A DNA stretch of 64,000 nt from Candidatus Dietzia intestinipullorum (lineage in GTDB: Bacteria; Actinomycetota; Actinomycetes; Mycobacteriales; Mycobacteriaceae), in NCBI GenBank assembly GCA_019119635.1, contig DWWP01000029.1:22521-86520 (forward strand). Direction: 5' to 3'. Positions 61,501-64,000 of the stretch are shown here, piece by piece. Positions within the stretch are counted from its first letter, which is position 1. Each line of letters begins with the position of its first letter. A program made the position numbers and the translations under genes. Under the pieces are notes generated by a model. That model ran no database searches and was not told the origin of the DNA. It saw only the letters and a list, made by a program, of their open reading frames with translations.

Positions 61501-61681
61501 AACGCCTCTCCGAGGCTCCCGATCGAGCCGGTCAGGATCTCGCCGACGGCGGCCTCGGTGTCGACCACGATGCAGACCGGCCGTCGGTCTCCGCCTCGTC
61601 GGCGCCGGCGGTCCCCGCGCCTGCGAGGAGAGCCGCCGCGGCGAGGGCGGACGAGGCGGTGGCGAGCAGGGTCGTGCGCAT
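61497..61681 (-). pseudogene. Small secreted protein gene with an apparent frameshift
   Basis: ATG 61681, preceded by GGAGG, opens a clear signal peptide (MRTTLLATASSALAAAALL, then GAGTAGADEAE). Near codon 33-36 (about 61574-61585) the frame leads to an early stop. The next frame continues as CIVVDTEAAVGEILTGSIG and ends EAF at a TAG overlapping the rraA stop. One missing base would give a 61-residue secreted protein. The shift lies at AGACCG/CGGTCT, a short inverted repeat. It is either a real decay event or a sequencing error. Confidence 0.55.
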
Positions 61682-61788
61682 GGAGATCCTCCGAGTGGCC
61701 GCCCGGCCCGGCCGGCGGAGCGTCCCACCCGAGAGTACCGGTAACGACGCCGCGAGCGTGTCACTTCCCCCAGGTCAGGACGCGCGGA

Positions 61789-62325
61789 TCAGGCTTCGCG
61801 CCGGATCCACCGCAGGAGCGGCCCCAGGGCCTCGCGGTCGGTCAGGTCCACCCCGCCCGTCTCGAGCATCATCTCCTCCTCGGGCGTGCGCTCGGGCTTG
61901 CGCCGCAGCGCCGCCAGGGCGGTCTTGATCCCGAGCCGCTGACGGAATCCGAGGTGCTCGGGGGTCACGACGCCGCGGAGCTGGAAGAGCTTGAGGTCCC
62001 TGAGTTGGTCCTCGGAGAACTCCCCTGACATGAGCTCGATCCGGGCGTCGTCGGTGACGGGGGTCGGGCCGACCATGACGACGGCGACGCGGCGCCCGGC
62101 CTCCACGAGCGCCTCCCAGTTGTCCCGGATGAACGCCGAGCCGCCCAGGCCGCCCTTCGAGCGCATGCCGGTCACCAGGACGACGGTGCCGGCGACCACC
62201 AGTTCCGCCGGGTCGACGGAATCGTGGTGGGTGCTGCCGGTCTCGAACTCCTCGGCGAGCCACCCCGCGTAACGACGAGCGCCGGCGTCGTCGTCGTGGA
62301 GGATGACCGGCGCCTGCCCGCTCAT
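61789..62325 (-). CDS. Flavodoxin-domain protein
   Basis: The 178-residue protein shows a flavodoxin-like fold: an N-terminal strand and phosphate-loop-like segment (VILHDDDAGARRYAGWLAEEF), a central TVVLVTGMRSKGGLGG, and alternating strands and helices. The usual T-x-T-G-x-T loop is replaced by HDDDAG, so FMN binding needs proof. It may be an electron-transfer protein or a PF12724-like protein of heme metabolism. Its ATG overlaps the S4 gene stop by 4 bp (ATGA). Confidence 0.72.
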   Translation of the reverse strand: MSGQAPVILHDDDAGARRYAGWLAEEFETGSTHHDSVDPAELVVAGTVVLVTGMRSKGGLGGSAFIRDNWEALVEAGRRVAVVMVGPTPVTDDARIELMSGEFSEDQLRDLKLFQLRGVVTPEHLGFRQRLGIKTALAALRRKPERTPEEEMMLETGGVDLTDREALGPLLRWIRREA

Positions 62326-62606
62326 CCCGACACCGCCCCGGCGACCACGCGGGCCGCCCGGCCGTCGACGGCGACCACGTCGCCCGCCACGAGCCCCCGG
62401 CCCCGCCGCGCGTCCACCTCACCGTTGACGGTGACCCGCCCGGCGGCGACGGCGTCCTTGGCCTCGGCCCCGGAGTCCGACAAGGAGGCCAGCTTGAGGA
62501 ACTGCCCCAGGGTCAGCTTGGCGCCCAGGTCGCACTCGACGTCGTCTACGGGCGGACCGGCGGGCGCTCTCCCAGTCCGGCCCCGGCCTGCGATGTGGCG
62601 GCTCAT
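62322..62606 (-). CDS. S4-domain RNA-binding protein
   Basis: The 94-residue protein has an S4-like RNA-binding fold: LGQFLKLASLSDSGAEAKDAVAAGRVTVNGEV matches the alpha-L motif of YlmH/RqcP-type proteins. The N-terminus is rich in Gly and Arg. Family members bind rRNA or 50S-tRNA complexes. ATG 62606 is set by TAAACT ending 7 nt upstream; the first three bases of that hexamer are the stop codon of the upstream gene. The stop overlaps the flavodoxin-like gene (ATGA). Confidence 0.85.
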   Translation of the reverse strand: MSRHIAGRGRTGRAPAGPPVDDVECDLGAKLTLGQFLKLASLSDSGAEAKDAVAAGRVTVNGEVDARRGRGLVAGDVVAVDGRAARVVAGAVSG

Positions 62607-62613
62607 GCCGCCG

Positions 62614-62619
62614 AGTTTA
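62614..62619 (-). promoter_or_regulatory. -10 hexamer TAAACT of the S4 gene, sharing a stop codon
   Basis: On the minus strand TAAACT ends 7 nt before ATG 62606. Its TAA is the stop codon of the gene at 62617-62979. Confidence 0.55.
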
Positions 62620-62979
62620 GAGGGACCGGCCCGCTCCGGCGGCACCCGGCCGCCCGACCTCGTCCTCCGCCCCGGCGCCGCGACCGCGGAAGGTGACCAT
62701 GGCCAGCCCGAGCCCGCCGGCGACGAAGACCGACACGGCCAGGATGAGGGCCGCGGTCTGGACGCCGGAGACGTCACCGCCGGAGGAATCGGACTCGTCC
62801 TCGGTCTCGTCCACTCCACCGTCGGCCGGCGGGAGCGGGGGGACCTCGCTCAACGCCGGGAGGTCGTTGACCTCGATCCGGAACACCGGACCGGAGGGCG
62901 CGGATGCCGCCGTGGGTGCACCGATCACCGCCATCGACACACAGAGTGCGCCGATCACGGCAATGGGGCGGCGGTACAT
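62617..62979 (-). CDS. Secreted type-I membrane protein of unknown function
   Basis: The 120-residue protein has a signal peptide (about residues 1-27, ending ASA), a short extracytoplasmic domain (FRIEVNDLPALSEV), an acidic linker with many Glu, Asp and Ser, one membrane helix at about residues 75-97, and a short Gly/Arg-rich cytoplasmic tail. ATG 62979 with GGAAGG upstream is chosen. TAAGAT (63031-63036, minus strand) is a good -10. No known domain was recognised. Confidence 0.68.
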   Translation of the reverse strand: MYRRPIAVIGALCVSMAVIGAPTAASAPSGPVFRIEVNDLPALSEVPPLPPADGGVDETEDESDSSGGDVSGVQTAALILAVSVFVAGGLGLAMVTFRGRGAGAEDEVGRPGAAGAGRSL

Positions 62980-63030
62980 AGATGCCTTCCGTCGCTGGGC
63001 CCGCGAGAACCACAAGAACACCTTGCCGTT

Positions 63031-63036
63031 ATCTTA
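63031..63036 (-). promoter_or_regulatory. -10 hexamer TAAGAT of the 62979 gene
   Basis: On the minus strand TAAGAT lies in an A+T-rich patch about 50 nt before ATG 62979, just after the gltD stop. Confidence 0.45.
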
Positions 63037-63067
63037 GGTTCTATTAAGGCCGAGCGCTACGGCGGCC

Positions 63068-64000
63068 TCAGCGTTGAGCCACATCCGTGGGCCTGACCGG
63101 GGCCGGAAGAGCCGTCTCCCCCATGAGGTAGCGGTCGACCGAGGCGGCCGCGGCCCGCCCCTCGGCGATCGCCCACACGATGAGCGACTGCCCCCGGCCC
63201 ATGTCGCCGGCGACGAAGACGCCCTCGACGTTGGTCGCGTAGTCGCCGTCCCGGTCGACGGTGCCGCGCTCGGAGAAGTCCACACCGAGCTGGTCGCACA
63301 GGCCGTGCTTCTGGGCCCCCGTGAAGCCCATGGCGAGCAGGACCAGGTCCGCCGGGTACTCGAAATCGGTGCCCGGCACGGGCTCGAACCGCCCGTCGAC
63401 CATCGTCACCTCGGAGCCCTTGAGCGCGGTCACCCGGCCTCCCTCGCCCACGAACTCCGCCGTGGAGACCCCGTAGACCCGCTCCCCGTTCTCCTCGTGC
63501 GCGGAGGCGGTGCGGAACATCAGGGGGTAGGTGGGCCACGGGGTCGACGCCGCCCGGGTGGCGGGTGGCCGCGACATGATCTCGAAGCTGGTCACCGACT
63601 TCGCCCCCTGGCGGGTGGCGGTGCCGAGGCAGTCCGCCCCGGTGTCACCGCCGCCGATGATGATGACGTGCTTGTCCCGCGCGTGGACGGCCGGCAGCCC
63701 GTCGGCGTCCACCACCGGGTCCCCCACGGCCGCCTTGTTTGCCAGCGGCAGGTAGTCCATGGCCTGGTGGATGCCGTCGAGTTCCCGCCCGGGGACGGGC
63801 AGGTCGCGTCGCGCCGTGGCACCGCCGCTCAGGACGACCGCGTCGAACCGCTCCCGCAGCTGCTCGGCCGTGACGTCCTCGCCCACGCTGACGCCCGGGC
63901 GGAAGACGGTCCCCTCGGCCTCCATCTGGGCGAGCCGACGGTCGAGGACCGCCTTCTCCATCTTGAACTCGGGGATCCCGTACCGCATGAGCCCGCCGAT
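63068..64000 (-). CDS. gltD: Glutamate synthase small subunit GltD, C-terminal part
   Basis: The frame runs off the right edge; 310 residues are visible. GltD is the flavoprotein beta subunit that passes electrons from NADPH to GltB to make glutamate from glutamine and 2-oxoglutarate. The second dinucleotide-binding site (VIIIGGGDTGADCLGTATRQG) and the C-terminal FAD motif (GVFVAGDMGRGQSLIVWAIAEGR) are intact. The N-terminal Fe-S cluster region lies outside the window. M. tuberculosis Rv3858c matches by position. Confidence 0.95.
   Translation of the reverse strand: MGGLMRYGIPEFKMEKAVLDRRLAQMEAEGTVFRPGVSVGEDVTAEQLRERFDAVVLSGGATARRDLPVPGRELDGIHQAMDYLPLANKAAVGDPVVDADGLPAVHARDKHVIIIGGGDTGADCLGTATRQGAKSVTSFEIMSRPPATRAASTPWPTYPLMFRTASAHEENGERVYGVSTAEFVGEGGRVTALKGSEVTMVDGRFEPVPGTDFEYPADLVLLAMGFTGAQKHGLCDQLGVDFSERGTVDRDGDYATNVEGVFVAGDMGRGQSLIVWAIAEGRAAAASVDRYLMGETALPAPVRPTDVAQR

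Noticed and set aside
63030..63052. IdeR/DtxR-like iron box before the 62979 gene
   Set aside because: TTAGGTT matches one half-site, but the second half does not match, so an iron box is not supported.

Overview
The window is about 70% G+C DNA from a mycolic-acid-producing actinobacterium (order Mycobacteriales). The first half encodes arabinogalactan, mycolate and mycolyl-transfer enzymes in the order known from Mycobacterium tuberculosis Rv3792 (aftA) to Rv3811; the second half follows, with gaps, the order from Rv3813c to Rv3858c (gltD). Two Emb arabinosyltransferases rather than three, mycolyltransferase and amidase with LGFP repeats, and the extra genes in the locus suggest Dietzia or a close relative. 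The genus is my inference.

Layout. 1-7215 (+): end of aftA and two emb arabinosyltransferases. 7458-16065 (-): fadD32-pks13-accD4, the mycolate condensation operon. 16273-25077 (-): cutinase-like lipase, DUF732 lipoprotein, two mycolyltransferases (one with LGFP repeats), aftB, ubiA (DPPR synthase) and a PAP2 phosphatase. 25061-29899 (-): glfT2, a secreted coiled-coil protein not found here in M. tuberculosis, and glf. 30267-32327 (+): LGFP peptidoglycan amidase. 32472-41627: HAD phosphatase, acyltransferase, thioesterase, serS, ankyrin protein, septum-formation-like protein, zincin, histidine phosphatase, pheA, two unknown proteins and a CPBP membrane protein. 41703-50695: LCP transferase, unknown proteins, glycerophosphodiesterase, cspA, msrA, Nudix hydrolase, sodA and an SDR. 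50823-64000: degenerate RecB-like nuclease, CopC protein, aldehyde dehydrogenase, TipA-like MerR regulator, SDR, cardiolipin synthase with a metal-site-less amidohydrolase, rraA, a frameshifted small secreted protein, flavodoxin and S4 proteins, and partial gltD.

The first 30 kb is one functional unit: DPPR synthesis (UbiA, PAP2), galactan building (Glf, GlfT2), arabinan building (AftA, Emb, AftB), mycolate synthesis (FadD32, AccD4, Pks13, cutinase-like lipase) and mycolate transfer (the two Fbp proteins).

Regulation is compact. Many genes have a TANNNT-like -10 hexamer ending 6-8 nt before an ATG or GTG and no Shine-Dalgarno sequence, which predicts leaderless mRNAs. Many downstream genes start at 4-bp ATGA or GTGA overlaps. 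Convergent gene pairs are often separated by strong inverted repeats. I saw no tRNA, rRNA, insertion sequence, prophage or CRISPR array.
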